A stretch of DNA of 64,000 bases from an uncultured Paracoccaceae bacterium (GCA_947500775.1 CANMTD010000002.1:558001-622000), one strand, 5' to 3'. Shown: positions 44,251 through 55,228, numbered from the stretch's first letter. Made by a program: numbers and translations. Notes: generated by a model not told the origin, from the letters alone.

Positions 44251-44264
44251 TGTTAACGCTAACA
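44251..44264. promoter_or_regulatory. CceR-type operator upstream of the eno promoter
   Basis: TGTTAACGCTAACA differs by one base from the perfect palindrome TGTTAGCGCTAACA. It ends 7 bases before the -35 element of eno, the position expected for an activator. Confidence 0.68.
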
Positions 44265-44271
44265 GGCCCCG

Positions 44272-45609
<1,338 letters not shown>

Positions 45610-45626
45610 GGCCTTCAAATTACAAC

Positions 45627-45656
45627 AAAAGCCTCGCAGCGATGCGGGGCTTTTTT
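45627..45656 (+). terminator. Terminator downstream of eno
   Basis: AAAGCCTCGCA pairs with TGCGGGGCTTT around GCGA, ending in T6. It overlaps the end of the convergent anmK gene (stop near 45655). Confidence 0.8.
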
Positions 45657-46776
45657 AATCGGCCAGACGCCCTTGAACACCCGATTGCGGGCGGCTGATC
45701 TGCCCGCCGCCAACAGGTGCCCCAACGCCTGTGGTGCCCGGCGCCGATGTCGGCAATCCGCGCGACACCCGGACGGCAAGATAGGCGAATGCCTGCGCCT
45801 CCAACATGTCGCCGTCCAGACCTGCGGCTTCGACCGGGTCCACCGGGCAGTCCAGCCCTGCGGCCAGCATCTGCATCATCACCGGATTGCGGCGGCCGCC
45901 GCCCGTTACCAGCACCCGTTCTGGCGGTGCCGGGCAATGCTGCATGCCCTGCATCACGGCGGCGGCGGCCATGGCGGTCAGCGTGGCCGCGGCATCGGCG
46001 TCTTCCAATTCGCGCACCAGGTCGATCATGTCCGGAAAACCGTTCCGATCCAGTGACTTCGGCGGCATTCTTGAGAAGAACGTATCCATCAGGAACAGCT
46101 CCAGCGCGCTGTCCGCGACCTGTCCTTCCGCCGCCAGGGCGCCGTCGCGGTCAAAGGGCTGCCCCATCCGGTCCTGCATCAGATCGTTGATCGGCGCATT
46201 CGCGGGACCCGTGTCAAAGGCCAGCAATGCGCCGGGATCCTCGGGGCGCGCCCTGGTCGGGTCCACCCATGTCAGATTGCCCACACCGCCAAGGTTCAAA
46301 AACGCCAGTGGCGCGGTTGCCCCCATCCATTTGGCGCAGGCGAAATGAAAGAACGGCGCCAGCGGCGCACCCTGCCCACCCATATCGACATCCGAGCTGC
46401 GGAAATCCCAGACCACCGGCACGCCCAAAGCCTCGGCCAGCAACGCGCCATCGCCCACCTGATGGGTGCCGCGCCCGCCCGGATCATGCGCCAGTGTCTG
46501 GCCGTGAAACCCGATCAGATCGGCCTGAAACCCCGACAACAGCGCGCCATGGGCGTTTTCGACCACCTCGGCCGCGGGGCCCGTGCGCGGATCACCGGGC
46601 CAAGCCCCCAGTGCCGCAGTCAGCACTGCCCGCTCTGCGTCGGAATAGGCGCGATAGCCGCTGCCGCCAAAGCCCAGAATGGCATGGCCGTCGGTCTGCA
46701 GAACCGCCGCATCCACCCCATCCAGCGATGTTCCCGACATCGCGCCCAACGCCCAGATCGGCCCGGCCTTCAACAT
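45655..46776 (-). CDS. anmK: Anhydro-N-acetylmuramic acid kinase
   Basis: Phosphorylates and opens 1,6-anhydro-MurNAc during cell-wall recycling. The 373 residues begin [20 protein letters not shown], the family ATP-binding signature, with [13 protein letters not shown] and VTGGGRRNP later. The C-terminal tail (about residue 355 on) is Gly/Pro-rich and overlaps the eno terminator. Confidence 0.95.
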   Translation of the reverse strand: MLKAGPIWALGAMSGTSLDGVDAAVLQTDGHAILGFGGSGYRAYSDAERAVLTAALGAWPGDPRTGPAAEVVENAHGALLSGFQADLIGFHGQTLAHDPGGRGTHQVGDGALLAEALGVPVVWDFRSSDVDMGGQGAPLAPFFHFACAKWMGATAPLAFLNLGGVGNLTWVDPTRARPEDPGALLAFDTGPANAPINDLMQDRMGQPFDRDGALAAEGQVADSALELFLMDTFFSRMPPKSLDRNGFPDMIDLVRELEDADAAATLTAMAAAAVMQGMQHCPAPPERVLVTGGGRRNPVMMQMLAAGLDCPVDPVEAAGLDGDMLEAQAFAYLAVRVSRGLPTSAPGTTGVGAPVGGGQISRPQSGVQGRLAD

Positions 46777-46842
46777 GGCTTTCCCTTATCCCGTCACCCC
46801 GATATATCAGTGACGGAAACAACCCGAATGGACAAGAGACCG

Positions 46843-48096
46843 ATGACCTACCACCCTAAATCAGACTTCATGCGCGTGATGATGGAGCGCGGCTTTATGG
46901 CCGATTGCACCGATTATCAGGCGTTGGACGAGGCCCTGATCCAAGGCGTGGTGCCGGCCTATATCGGGTTCGACGCCACGGCGAAATCGCTGCATGTGGG
47001 CAGCCTGATCCAGATCATGATGCTGCGCTGGCTGCAGAAAACCGGACATAAACCGATCACCCTGATGGGCGGCGGCACCACCAAGGTGGGCGATCCGTCG
47101 TTCCGGGCCGATGAACGCCCGCTGCTGACGCCCGACCAGATCGACGCCAATATCGACGGCATCAAGCAGGTCTTCGCGAAATACATCGATTACAGCGACG
47201 CGCCCAACGGCGCGCTGATGCTGAACAATGCCGAATGGCTGGACGATCTGAACTATCTGGATTTCCTGCGCGATATCGGGCGGCATTTCAGCGTGAACCG
47301 GATGCTGGCCTTCGAAAGCGTGAAATCACGGCTGGACCGCGAACAATCGCTGTCGTTTCTGGAATTCAACTACATGATCCTGCAGGCCTATGATTTCCTG
47401 GAGCTGAACCGCCGCTATGGTTGTCTGTTGCAGATGGGCGGCTCCGATCAGTGGGGCAATATCGTCAACGGGATCGACCTGACCCGCCGGGTGCTGGATC
47501 ATGAGATTTATGGCCTGACCTCGCCGCTGCTGACCACCAGCGACGGCAAGAAGATGGGCAAATCGCAGGATGGCGCGGTCTGGCTGAATGCCGACATGCG
47601 GTCACCCTATGAATTCTGGCAGTTCTGGCGCAACACCACCGATGCCGACGTCGGGCGGTTCCTGAAACTGTATACCGAACTGCCGATCGGGGAATGCGAC
47701 CGGTTGGGCGCGTTGGAAGGCTCTGACATCAATGACGCCAAGATCGTGTTGGCCAATGAGGTGACGACCCTGTGCCACGGCGCCGAGGCGGCGGCGGCGG
47801 CCGAGGCCACCGCGCGCGAGGTGTTCGAAAAAGGCGGTGTCGGGGACGATCTGCCAACACTGGTGCTAAGTGCCGCAGACGTCGGTGATGGCATTTCCAT
47901 CGTGCAGCTGATCACCCGCGCCGGGCTGGCCAAATCGGGCAAGGACGCCAAACGGCTGATCGCGGAAAACGGCGCCCGCCTGAACGACGCACCCCTGTCC
48001 GACGCCGGGCTGATGATCGATGCCGCCGCCTTGGCCGATCCGATCAAACTGAGCGCGGGCAAAAAACGCCATGCGCTGGTCAAGATCGACGGCTAA
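46843..48096 (+). CDS. tyrS: Tyrosine--tRNA ligase
   Basis: Charges tRNA-Tyr. The 417 residues include the class I HIGH variant HVGS in [16 protein letters not shown], the substrate loop [12 protein letters not shown] and the KMSKS variant KMGKS ([10 protein letters not shown]). A C-terminal S4 RNA-binding domain follows. Start set at 46843 ([10 protein letters not shown]) with AAGAGA upstream; an ATG 15 bases earlier (46828) is an alternative. Confidence 0.96.
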   Translation: MTYHPKSDFMRVMMERGFMADCTDYQALDEALIQGVVPAYIGFDATAKSLHVGSLIQIMMLRWLQKTGHKPITLMGGGTTKVGDPSFRADERPLLTPDQIDANIDGIKQVFAKYIDYSDAPNGALMLNNAEWLDDLNYLDFLRDIGRHFSVNRMLAFESVKSRLDREQSLSFLEFNYMILQAYDFLELNRRYGCLLQMGGSDQWGNIVNGIDLTRRVLDHEIYGLTSPLLTTSDGKKMGKSQDGAVWLNADMRSPYEFWQFWRNTTDADVGRFLKLYTELPIGECDRLGALEGSDINDAKIVLANEVTTLCHGAEAAAAAEATAREVFEKGGVGDDLPTLVLSAADVGDGISIVQLITRAGLAKSGKDAKRLIAENGARLNDAPLSDAGLMIDAAALADPIKLSAGKKRHALVKIDG

Positions 48097-48116
48097 TCGC
48101 CTGCCCTGAAACGACA

Positions 48117-48146
48117 AAAGGCCCTTCGCTTGCGAAGGGCCTTTTA
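48117..48146. terminator. Bidirectional terminator between tyrS and the 48165 gene
   Basis: AAAAGGCCCTTCGC and its complement GCGAAGGGCCTTTT form a near-perfect stem with a two-base loop. Flanking A4 and T4 suit both converging genes. Confidence 0.88.
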
Positions 48147-48164
48147 CTTTGGATATGGTCCGGA

Positions 48165-49448
48165 TCAGCCGCGGCGACGGCGGCGCGCGACCCCCAGGGC
48201 CCCCAATGCGCCACCCAGCAACAGCACACCCGCAGGCAGCGGAACCGCAGCCGGGGTCACAATGTCATCAAGGGCGAAATCGCCATCGCTGAACGAAAAG
48301 TTTTCCCAGGAGGTCAGGGTCAGCAGCGCCTCAAGCGGGCCGTCGAACAGGGTCAGGCTTAGGATATCGCCCGACAGGCTGGCGCCTGTGATATCGGTCG
48401 AAGCGACATCTTCGAAGAACACCGTGTCGAAATCATCGCCGCCGTCGATCAGCGCGCCACCGGCAAAGGCGCCGATTGCATCGTCAAAGTAATCCAGACC
48501 GAAATACAGCAGATCGTCACCGCTGCCGAAATCAGCCGCCCCGATCAGCGCGCTGCCCTGATACATTTCCAGCACGTCTTCGCCCGCCGCCAGAAACAGC
48601 GCCGTGCCGGCGGTGCCTTCGATCAGGCCTTCGTTGATGATGGTCTGCGACTGAAGGTTGGCGTCATCATGGGTGCCGTCTTCGACCAGAATACCGTATC
48701 CGCCGGAGATCGTGCCGGTGTTGGTGACCACCAGATCGCCATCCGCCGCGTCCACGTCGATCCCCGCACCGGTGGGTGCCGCCGACGAGATCAGGCCATA
48801 GTTGTCGATGGTGCCCGAATCGATGTCGATACCGTCGCCATCATCGCCAAAGCTGACGATATCGCCGAAGTTTTCGATCAGCGCATCTTCGCCCACCTGA
48901 ATGCCGTCTTCAAAGGCTTCGATCGTGCCTTCGTTCAGCACATAAGCGTTGTCGCCGGATTCGATGCCTTCGTTGGTGTCCGAGCGGATCAGACCGCCGA
49001 CGCCATTTTCAACAACCAGATTGTTGCCGCCCACGCCGCCATCATCGCCCGCGCGGATCGCTTTGTGATCCGCAACAATCGAACCCGAGTTGATGACCGT
49101 CAGATCGTCGAACCCTTCGACGTCGATGCCTTTGTCTTCGGCCAGAATCTGGCCGGTGTTGTTCACGGTCAGGCCATTGCCGGCAACGATCGCTTCGTCA
49201 CCGCCGGAAATAAGGCCGTCGTTGTTGACCTCGTTCCCATCGCCTTCGATCTTCAGCGCATCCTTGTCGTCGGTCAGCACGTCAGCCACGCCGATGTTGA
49301 CCGTCAGGCCGTCGCTGGCATCCTCGAACCCGTTGGCGTCAACGCCGCTGCAGGTCACGGTGTCGCCGGTTTTCGAACAATCCGCCAACGCGGGTATCGC
49401 CGTCATCGGCAAAACACCAAGCGTCGAGATTAAAAGTAATTTTTTCAT
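48165..49448 (-). CDS. Acidic repeat-rich VPLPA-CTERM surface protein
   Basis: Exported protein of 427 residues. Start set at 49448 (MKKLLLISTLGVLP), a signal peptide cleaved near ALA. Residues about 30-290 contain degenerate repeats of about 20-25 residues built on NxGxI and GI motifs (VINSGSIVADHKAIRAGDDG, YVLNEGTIEAFEDGIQVGED, VVTNTGTISGGYGILVEDG). They suggest a parallel beta-helix, as in autotransporter-type adhesins. The protein is strongly acidic (many Asp). The tail is VPLPAGVLLLGGALGALGV then ARRRRRG, a sorting signal. Likely a surface or biofilm component; Asp-rich loops suggest calcium binding. Confidence 0.75.
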   Translation of the reverse strand: MKKLLLISTLGVLPMTAIPALADCSKTGDTVTCSGVDANGFEDASDGLTVNIGVADVLTDDKDALKIEGDGNEVNNDGLISGGDEAIVAGNGLTVNNTGQILAEDKGIDVEGFDDLTVINSGSIVADHKAIRAGDDGGVGGNNLVVENGVGGLIRSDTNEGIESGDNAYVLNEGTIEAFEDGIQVGEDALIENFGDIVSFGDDGDGIDIDSGTIDNYGLISSAAPTGAGIDVDAADGDLVVTNTGTISGGYGILVEDGTHDDANLQSQTIINEGLIEGTAGTALFLAAGEDVLEMYQGSALIGAADFGSGDDLLYFGLDYFDDAIGAFAGGALIDGGDDFDTVFFEDVASTDITGASLSGDILSLTLFDGPLEALLTLTSWENFSFSDGDFALDDIVTPAAVPLPAGVLLLGGALGALGVARRRRRG

Positions 49449-49756
49449 GATGGCCCCCAATATTCACATACGCGAAAGGTCTATATGGATCAGTTAACAA
49501 GCATGTGACGCAGGCTGTTGCAAAACAAAAGACAATCAGTTTCCAAACGCCCACTGCCCTGCGGAAAAAACGCGCGAAAGGCACAGGCGAACATCACATC
49601 ATGGGCAATATCCCGACCGGCCGCATCGCATAGCTGAGATCGCAATTGAAATAGGGCAGCGGCGGCACCCGGCGCTGCCTGTCGATCCACACAGGATGAC
49701 AGGCAGGGTTCATTTGGTAAAGCCCCGCGCACGGGACGGCGGGGCTTTGCCGGATT
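49449..49756. other. Intergenic region, 308 bp
   Basis: This gap lies upstream of the 48165 gene and downstream of the periplasmic cyclophilin gene, both on the minus strand. Short open frames are present on the minus strand but show no family motif or good start. A terminator hairpin occupies 49719-49748. The promoter of the repeat protein should lie at about 49460-49520. Confidence 0.55.
49719..49748 (-). terminator. Terminator downstream of the cyclophilin pair
   Basis: AAAGCCCCGC pairs exactly with GCGGGGCTTT around a 10-base loop. It starts 9 bases past the stop of the 49757 gene. Confidence 0.8.
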
Positions 49757-50302
49757 TTAGTCGGTCACGGTGACGGTGGTCATCGTATCGGGCTGGCCGA
49801 CGACCTCGCCATTGCGGCCTTCGCCGCGTTTGATCGCATCGACCACATCCATGCCTTCGGTCACGCGGCCCACAACGGTATATTGCCCGTTCAGGAAATA
49901 ACCTTCGTCGAACATGATGAAGAACTGGCTGTTGGCCGAATCCGGGTTCTGCGACCGGGCCATACCGACCACGCCCCGATCAAAGGGCACGTCGGAGAAT
50001 TCCGCAGGCACGTCCGGACGGCTGGAACCGCCGCGCCCGGCCATGCGCATATCGCCGCCCAGCTTGCCGAATTCGACATCGCCGGTCTGGGCCATGAACC
50101 CGTCGATCACCCGGTGGAATACAACGCCGTCATAGGCGCCCTCGGCCGCCAGTGCGGTGATCTGTTCCACGTGTTTGGGGGCCACATCCTCTAGCAGATC
50201 GATCTTGATCGTGCCGGTGGCCACCCCATCGACCTGAATTTCCAGACCAGAGGCAAAGGCAGGCCCCGCCAGCAGCCCCAGCGCAAGGATCAGGCTACGC
50301 AT
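49757..50302 (-). CDS. Periplasmic cyclophilin-type peptidyl-prolyl isomerase
   Basis: Protein of 181 residues with a signal peptide (SLILALGLLAGPAFASG). The isomerase domain has VVFHRVIDGFMAQTGDVEFG, FFIMFDEGYFLNGQYTVVGR and other cyclophilin core residues, so it probably catalyses proline isomerisation of exported proteins. It overlaps the end of the cytoplasmic paralogue by 8 bases, so the two are a tandem pair. Confidence 0.92.
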   Translation of the reverse strand: MRSLILALGLLAGPAFASGLEIQVDGVATGTIKIDLLEDVAPKHVEQITALAAEGAYDGVVFHRVIDGFMAQTGDVEFGKLGGDMRMAGRGGSSRPDVPAEFSDVPFDRGVVGMARSQNPDSANSQFFIMFDEGYFLNGQYTVVGRVTEGMDVVDAIKRGEGRNGEVVGQPDTMTTVTVTD

Positions 50303-50801
50303 CTGCGGCCACCTTGACGCTGATCATCTTGTCCGGGCTCGCAGGCGGCTCGCCCCGGGTGATCGCATCCACATGTTCCATGCCCGAAATCACCCGGCCA
50401 TAGACGGTGTACTGGCCGTTCAGGAAATTGTTGTCGCTGAAGTTGATGAAGAACTGGCTGTTGGCCGAATTCGGATTGGCCGAGCGCGCCGCCCCCAGCG
50501 TGCCGCGGTCATGCGGCAGCTTGGAAAACTCGGCAGGCAGATCAGGCAGGTCCGACCCGCCGGTGCCTGCGCGCGACAGGTTGAAATCGCGATCCGCATT
50601 GCCGTTGGCCACATCGCCGGTCTGGGCCATGAACCCGTCGATCACCCGGTGAAATACAACGCCGTCATAGGCCCCGGCGCGGGCCAGTTCCTTCATCCGT
50701 TCGCTGTGCTGGGGCGCCACATCGGGCAGCAATTCGATGGTGACGGTCCCGTCTTTCAGTTCCATCAGGATTGTGTTTTCAGGATCTTTGATATCGGCCA
50801 T
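50295..50801 (-). CDS. Cytoplasmic cyclophilin-type peptidyl-prolyl isomerase
   Basis: Protein of 168 residues without a signal peptide, starting MADIKDPENTILMEL. The core reads VVFHRVIDGFMAQTGDVANG and FFINFSDNNFLNGQYTVYGR, nearly the same as the downstream paralogue. The pair likely arose by duplication, one copy gaining an export signal. It is divergent from pgk. Confidence 0.92.
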   Translation of the reverse strand: MADIKDPENTILMELKDGTVTIELLPDVAPQHSERMKELARAGAYDGVVFHRVIDGFMAQTGDVANGNADRDFNLSRAGTGGSDLPDLPAEFSKLPHDRGTLGAARSANPNSANSQFFINFSDNNFLNGQYTVYGRVISGMEHVDAITRGEPPASPDKMISVKVAADA

Positions 50802-50940
50802 GGTGGGGGTCCTTTTTCATATTTGGCGTGACCCTAGTCGCCCAAAGCAGGGAAGAAAAGGCCCAAGCGCCCCACAGCAGTTGACGCGGGCCCGGCGAAC
50901 GGGTGAATTGACGCCAAAGTGACATGCAAAGGAAACTGAT

Positions 50941-52131
50941 ATGACCCGCAAAACCCTGGACGATTTGGACATGACCGGCAAGGTCGTGCTGGTACGGGTC
51001 GATATCAACGTCCCCGTCGACGACGCAGGCCATGTCACCGACGCCACCAGAATCGAACGGATCGTGCCCACGGTCACCGATATCCTAAAGGGCGGCGGCA
51101 AGCCGGTTCTGCTGGCCCATTTCGGCCGCCCCAAGGGCAAACCCGTCGCTGACATGAGCCTGAAGGTCACCCTGCCCGCGCTTGACGCGGCCCTCGGCCG
51201 TGCCGTCAGGTTTGCCGAGGATTGCATCGGCCTGCCCGCCAAACAGGCGGTATCGGCGATGCAGCCCGGCGATGTGCTGTTGCTGGAAAACACCCGGTTT
51301 CATGCAGGCGAGGAAACCGACGACCCGATGTTCGCGGCCTCATTGGCCGCCTTGGGCGACATCTATGTCAACGATGCGTTTTCGGCCGCACACCGGGCCC
51401 ATGCTTCGACCCACGCCATTGCCAAACTGCTGCCCTGCGCCGCCGGGCGGCTGATGGAGGCGGAACTCAGCGCATTGGAAAGCGCGCTGGGACATCCCCA
51501 GCGCCCGGTCGTGGCGTTGGTTGGCGGGGCCAAAGTGTCCACCAAGCTGGAGCTTTTGGGCAATCTGGTGGCCCGCGTCGATCATCTGGTGATCGGCGGC
51601 GGCATGGCCAATACGTTTCTGGCAGCCAAAGGCATCGATGTCGGCAAATCGCTGGCCGAACATGACATGACCGAAACCGCATCCCGGATCATGCAGAAAG
51701 CCGCCGATGCGGGATGCCGCATCCTGTTGCCCGACGACGTGGTGGTCGCCCGCGAATTCAAGGCGGGTGCCGACAATCAGACCGTCGCCGCCGACGCCTG
51801 CCCGGCTGATGCGATGATCCTGGACGCGGGCCCCGAAACCGTCGCCCGGATCGAACGCGTGTTCGAAGACAGCAAAACCCTGATCTGGAACGGGCCGCTG
51901 GGCGCCTTTGAAATCCCGCCCTTCGATGCCGCCACCAATGCCGCCGCCCTGAAGGCCGCGGCCCTGACCAAGGCCGGGCAGCTGATCACGGTGGCGGGCG
52001 GCGGCGATACGGTGGCCGCGCTGAACGTCGCCGGGGCCGCGGATGATTTCACCTATATCTCGACCGCGGGCGGCGCATTTCTGGAATGGATGGAGGGCAA
52101 AACCCTGCCCGGTGTGGCGGTTTTGGGATAA
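50941..52131 (+). CDS. pgk: Phosphoglycerate kinase
   Basis: Interconverts 1,3-bisphosphoglycerate plus ADP with 3-phosphoglycerate plus ATP. The 396 residues include the signature [45 protein letters not shown] and the nucleotide loop [11 protein letters not shown]. No CceR-type palindrome was seen upstream of pgk itself; it is 108 bases before fba on the same strand. Confidence 0.97.
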   Translation: MTRKTLDDLDMTGKVVLVRVDINVPVDDAGHVTDATRIERIVPTVTDILKGGGKPVLLAHFGRPKGKPVADMSLKVTLPALDAALGRAVRFAEDCIGLPAKQAVSAMQPGDVLLLENTRFHAGEETDDPMFAASLAALGDIYVNDAFSAAHRAHASTHAIAKLLPCAAGRLMEAELSALESALGHPQRPVVALVGGAKVSTKLELLGNLVARVDHLVIGGGMANTFLAAKGIDVGKSLAEHDMTETASRIMQKAADAGCRILLPDDVVVAREFKAGADNQTVAADACPADAMILDAGPETVARIERVFEDSKTLIWNGPLGAFEIPPFDAATNAAALKAAALTKAGQLITVAGGGDTVAALNVAGAADDFTYISTAGGAFLEWMEGKTLPGVAVLG

Positions 52132-52160
52132 TTCGCGGTCAAAACCCCGCGATCTCAGAC

Positions 52161-52174
52161 TGTTAGCGCCAACG
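52161..52174. promoter_or_regulatory. CceR-type operator upstream of fba
   Basis: TGTTAGCGCCAACG matches TGTTAGCGCTAACA at 12 of 14 positions. It ends 3 bases before a TTGCAC (52178-52183) that is a plausible -35, so like the eno site it is in an activator position. Confidence 0.62.
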
Positions 52175-52239
52175 CAGTTGCACCAGACCCGCAGGCCTTT
52201 TAAGCCGCAGGTAACCAAAACTTCGAAAGGATACGGGCG

Positions 52240-53169
52240 ATGAAAGCCACGCGGACAGTTCAGAAAATTCTGGCCAACTACGAAGGCGAAACCCCCGGCG
52301 TGAAGGGAAACCTGTGCCGCATCCTGATGAACGGCAAACTGGGCGGCACCGGCAAGATGATCATCCTGCCGGTCGATCAGGGGTTCGAACACGGGCCCGC
52401 GCGCAGCTTTGCCCCGAACCCCGCCGGATACGATCCGCATTACCATTATCAACTGGCGATCGACGCTGGTCTGAACGCCTATGCCGCCCCTCTGGGGATG
52501 CTTGAGGCGGGCGCCGACACCTTCGCCGGTCAGATCCCGACCATCCTGAAGGCCAACAGCGCCAATTCGCTGATGTCCGATACATCCGGGAAAAATCAGG
52601 CGGTGACCGCCTCGGTCGATGATGCGCTGCGTCTGGGCTGTGCCGCGATCGGGTTTACCATCTATCCCGGCTCGGACATGGCGCTGGACATGTTCGAAGA
52701 GATCGTCGAGATGCGCAAAGAGGCCGCCGCCAAGGGCGTGGCCACCGTGATCTGGTCCTATCCGCGCGGCGAAGCGATCACCAAGGACGGCGAAACCGCC
52801 ATCGATATCGCCGCCTATGCCGCCCAGATCGCCGCCCTGCTGGGCGCGCATATCATCAAGATCAAACTGTCGACCGATCACCTGATGCTGGGTGCTGCCA
52901 AAACGGTTTATGAAGAGCAGGAAATCGACATCGCCACCCAGGCCGCACGGGTCAAACATTGCATGGACAGCGCCTTTGCCGGGCGCCGGATCATGGTGTT
53001 TTCGGGCGGTGCCAAGAAAGGCGCCGACAGCGTCTATGACGATGCCCGCGCCATCCGCGACGGCGGCGGCAACGGATCGATCATCGGGCGCAACAGTTTC
53101 CAGCGCTCGCGCGAGGACGCGCTGTCGATGCTGGGCAAGCTGGTCGATATCTACAAGGGCAAGGCCTGA
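52240..53169 (+). CDS. Class I fructose-bisphosphate aldolase (DhnA/FbaB type)
   Basis: Schiff-base aldolase of 309 residues. It has ILPVDQGFEHGPARSF and YDPHYHYQLAIDAG at the N-terminus and HIIKIKLSTDHLM, whose second Lys is the likely Schiff-base residue, followed by IMVFSGGAKKGADSVYDDA. It acts in glycolysis/gluconeogenesis. The CceR-type box upstream fits a gluconeogenic role. Confidence 0.93.
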   Translation: MKATRTVQKILANYEGETPGVKGNLCRILMNGKLGGTGKMIILPVDQGFEHGPARSFAPNPAGYDPHYHYQLAIDAGLNAYAAPLGMLEAGADTFAGQIPTILKANSANSLMSDTSGKNQAVTASVDDALRLGCAAIGFTIYPGSDMALDMFEEIVEMRKEAAAKGVATVIWSYPRGEAITKDGETAIDIAAYAAQIAALLGAHIIKIKLSTDHLMLGAAKTVYEEQEIDIATQAARVKHCMDSAFAGRRIMVFSGGAKKGADSVYDDARAIRDGGGNGSIIGRNSFQRSREDALSMLGKLVDIYKGKA

Positions 53170-53196
53170 GCCACTCAGACCTGCTAGATGACACCG

Positions 53197-53231
53197 AAAA
53201 GGGGTCGATGGCACAGCCGTCGGCCCCTTTT
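53197..53231 (+). terminator. Terminator downstream of fba
   Basis: AAAAGGGGTCGATGG pairs with CCGTCGGCCCCTTTT (with two G-U type pairs) around CACAG, ending in T5. It starts 28 bases after the fba stop. Confidence 0.85.
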
Positions 53232-53362
53232 TCCATCTTGCGCCCGGGTCCCCAAGACCATCCAGCCGCCCGCGAACATGCGCCGCAGCTCCCTGCCCCA
53301 ATTGGCAGTCAAGCGGGGCTTGGGCGGCCTGCGCCAAAGGCCCGGTCCGGGTATTGAACAAC

Positions 53363-53393
53363 AAAAAACCCTCTGCCAGCGGCAGAGGGTTTT
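53363..53393 (-). terminator. Terminator downstream of the DUF1097-GFA gene
   Basis: AAAACCCTCTGCC pairs exactly with GGCAGAGGGTTTT around a short loop, flanked by further A and T runs. It lies 27 bases beyond the stop of the minus-strand gene at 53420. Confidence 0.88.
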
Positions 53394-53419
53394 CGGTTTT
53401 CATATCGTGTGGCTGTGGA

Positions 53420-54346
53420 CTAGGCGCCCTGCGGCCAGGCGAAATCCGGGCGCAGCCCTTCATGCACCGGGCGGCCATCTTTGGGCCGGGCATAGCCTTT
53501 GCTGTCGTCATAGAACGCGTGGTAATCGGCCGGCATGGCCGCGTCATCCATTCCCATCAGATTGGGCACAACCACCCGGATGCGTTTCTGCTTGTCATCC
53601 AGCATGATCGGTGTGCCGCAATCCTTGCAGGTGCACAGCTCCAGCGGGCCATCGGGGTTGTCAGCATTGAACGGCTGGCGGTTCAGATTGCCCTCGTTCG
53701 AGACTTTCAGATCGCCATGTTTGAAGAAAACCACATGGGTCGTCAGCTGACCGGTCACGTTTTTGCACACGTTGCAATGGCAGGTATGATTGTCGATCGG
53801 TGCTGCGGTCGAATAGGTCTGAACGTGATCGCAGCCCCCGGCATATTTCCCCTTTTTTGTCAGCGATCCGACAATTTCGCCTGAAATATACCCAAGCACG
53901 TTGCCGATCACCATGGAAACGGCAACTGCGACGCCGACCATGATGATGCCGTTGACACCTTCGCCATAGGCCGCCCCGCCCATCAGGAACAGCGCCGCGG
54001 TCGAGGCATATCCGTAAACGCTGGCCGGGATGGCACCCAGAAGCGGGATGTTGGCCCCAAGGATCATGATCAGAACCGTGACACCGACACAGATGCCCGC
54101 ATTCACCGCAGTCACACCCATGCTGGTCAGGGCGATGAAGGCAACGACCGCCATGACAGCGCCCCAGATGTTGGCCGGGATCGATGCCTTGGCACCGTCC
54201 TTCCCGCCACCGCAGTGGAAAAAGCTTCCCCAGGCGATAAATATTGCCCAGATCAAAATAAACGGACTCCCTGCGGAAACAGCCGCCCAGGTGGCAAGCC
54301 CCCCCATCACGCCAATAACCAATGCTAATGCTTGGACCAGTTTCAT
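53420..54346 (-). CDS. DUF1097-GFA fusion protein
   Basis: Protein of 308 residues made of two modules. Residues about 1-165 are hydrophobic, with four or more membrane segments (ALALVIGVMGGLATWAAVSA, then FILIWAIFIAWGSFF), matching DUF1097, the YcdZ-like inner-membrane family. Residues about 170-308 are a GFA domain: GGCDHVQTYSTAAPI, HCNVCKNVTGQ and CTCKDCG provide the zinc ligands of S-(hydroxymethyl)glutathione synthase-like proteins. The frame is continuous and a good AGGGAGAGAG site precedes the start. I do not recall this fusion; it may tie small-molecule detoxification or sensing to the membrane. Confidence 0.8.
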   Translation of the reverse strand: MKLVQALALVIGVMGGLATWAAVSAGSPFILIWAIFIAWGSFFHCGGGKDGAKASIPANIWGAVMAVVAFIALTSMGVTAVNAGICVGVTVLIMILGANIPLLGAIPASVYGYASTAALFLMGGAAYGEGVNGIIMVGVAVAVSMVIGNVLGYISGEIVGSLTKKGKYAGGCDHVQTYSTAAPIDNHTCHCNVCKNVTGQLTTHVVFFKHGDLKVSNEGNLNRQPFNADNPDGPLELCTCKDCGTPIMLDDKQKRIRVVVPNLMGMDDAAMPADYHAFYDDSKGYARPKDGRPVHEGLRPDFAWPQGA

Positions 54347-54660
54347 ATTCTCTCTCCCTATTTTGTTGTGCCCTTGGGTGGTTGTTTCCCCACCCTTAAA
54401 GCTGCACCATTGAGTCTTGTTATGTGCTGCGGGTCAATCTGGGCTTAAGTCTGTATTGGGAGGCTTGGCGAACGGACCAAAAGACCACGGATTTTCGGGT
54501 GATTCAGGGCAAAACCGGGCGCATACGCGTATGCCATCACAGCGGTTCTGAACGCGCCGCGGTGAAAAAATCCATTCGGGATCAGAACCGTGGTTCTGGC
54601 CAGCCCGGTTCTTTGAAAGCTTTAAACCGGAAAACCAACCGGCGCGGCGCAGGGAAAATA
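54347..54660. other. Intergenic region, 314 bp
   Basis: Between the DUF1097-GFA gene and the tRNA-Val gene. Short open frames on both strands show no family motif. The stretch includes the promoter of the fusion gene and the 3' trailer of the tRNA, but I could not assign a specific promoter or a strong terminator. Confidence 0.5.
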
Positions 54661-54735
54661 TGGTGGGTGATAAGAGATTTGAACTCCTGACATCTTCGAT
54701 GTGAACGAAGCGCTCTACCACTGAGCTAATCACCC
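54661..54735 (-). tRNA. tRNA-Val (anticodon CAC)
   Basis: Read on the minus strand it starts GGGTGATTAGCTCAGTGG and folds as a full cloverleaf. The acceptor stem GGGTGAT pairs with ATCACCC and the T arm contains GTTCAAAT. The anticodon loop TTCACAT gives CAC, valine. The CCA end is encoded. It reads GUG codons. Confidence 0.97.
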
Positions 54736-54754
54736 GGTGGCAGGGTTCTTATCG

Positions 54755-55120
54755 CTACTCCGAAGGCTCTGCAAGCCCTTCCTGCGCAGGAGGCTCTATT
54801 GATTTTTTTGACCGGCGGATGCGGGTGAACATGACCTCGCCGTTGTCGGACAGCTTGCGGCGGTTGACCATGACCTTGCCCAAAGGTTGCAGGTTCAGCG
54901 TTTCATCGTTCGACAGCGCATCCCCAAGGGCCGCCAATGTCGCCTCGACCACGGGTTTGACATCGCGTTTCTTCATGCCGGACAGGGCCATCACCCGCTC
55001 GATCAACTCGGGTTTGCGCAGGATGACCGCAGCGTCCGGCGCAGCCACCGGTACGGGGGCATCCGCCGGTTCAGCTTTGGGGGCCGGGCTGTCGGATTTG
55101 GCGGGGGTCGATTTTCGCAT
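54755..55120 (-). CDS. HU-family DNA-binding protein with N-terminal extension
   Basis: Protein of 121 residues. A Pro/Ala/Lys-rich N-terminal tail of about 35 residues (STPAKSDSPAPKAEPADAPV) precedes an HU-like domain (KPELIERVMALSGMKKRDVK, LNLQPLGKVMVNRRKL). The normal HU arm (GFGxF and RxGRNPxTG) is not conserved, so it is a divergent member. Start set at 55120; an ATG at 55126 is possible. It lies downstream of lon, as hup genes often do. Confidence 0.75.
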   Translation of the reverse strand: MRKSTPAKSDSPAPKAEPADAPVPVAAPDAAVILRKPELIERVMALSGMKKRDVKPVVEATLAALGDALSNDETLNLQPLGKVMVNRRKLSDNGEVMFTRIRRSKKSIEPPAQEGLAEPSE

Positions 55121-55196
55121 ATACATGCACCTTTCAACACTTTTACCCATTCAGGATATCGAGAGAGGCCATCGATCACAATCGCCTTTAGGTTGC

Positions 55197-55228
55197 AAAA
55201 TGGCGCCCGCGTTTCCGGGGCGCCACTT
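55197..55228 (-). terminator. Terminator downstream of lon
   Basis: TGGCGCCC and GGGCGCCA form the stem around a GC-rich loop, with T4 on the minus strand just after it. It lies between the lon stop at 55257 and the HU gene. Confidence 0.7.

Noticed and set aside
49490-49732. Minus-strand 80-codon open frame between the repeat protein and the cyclophilins
   Set aside because: It overlaps a terminator, lacks a ribosome-binding site and shows no motif.
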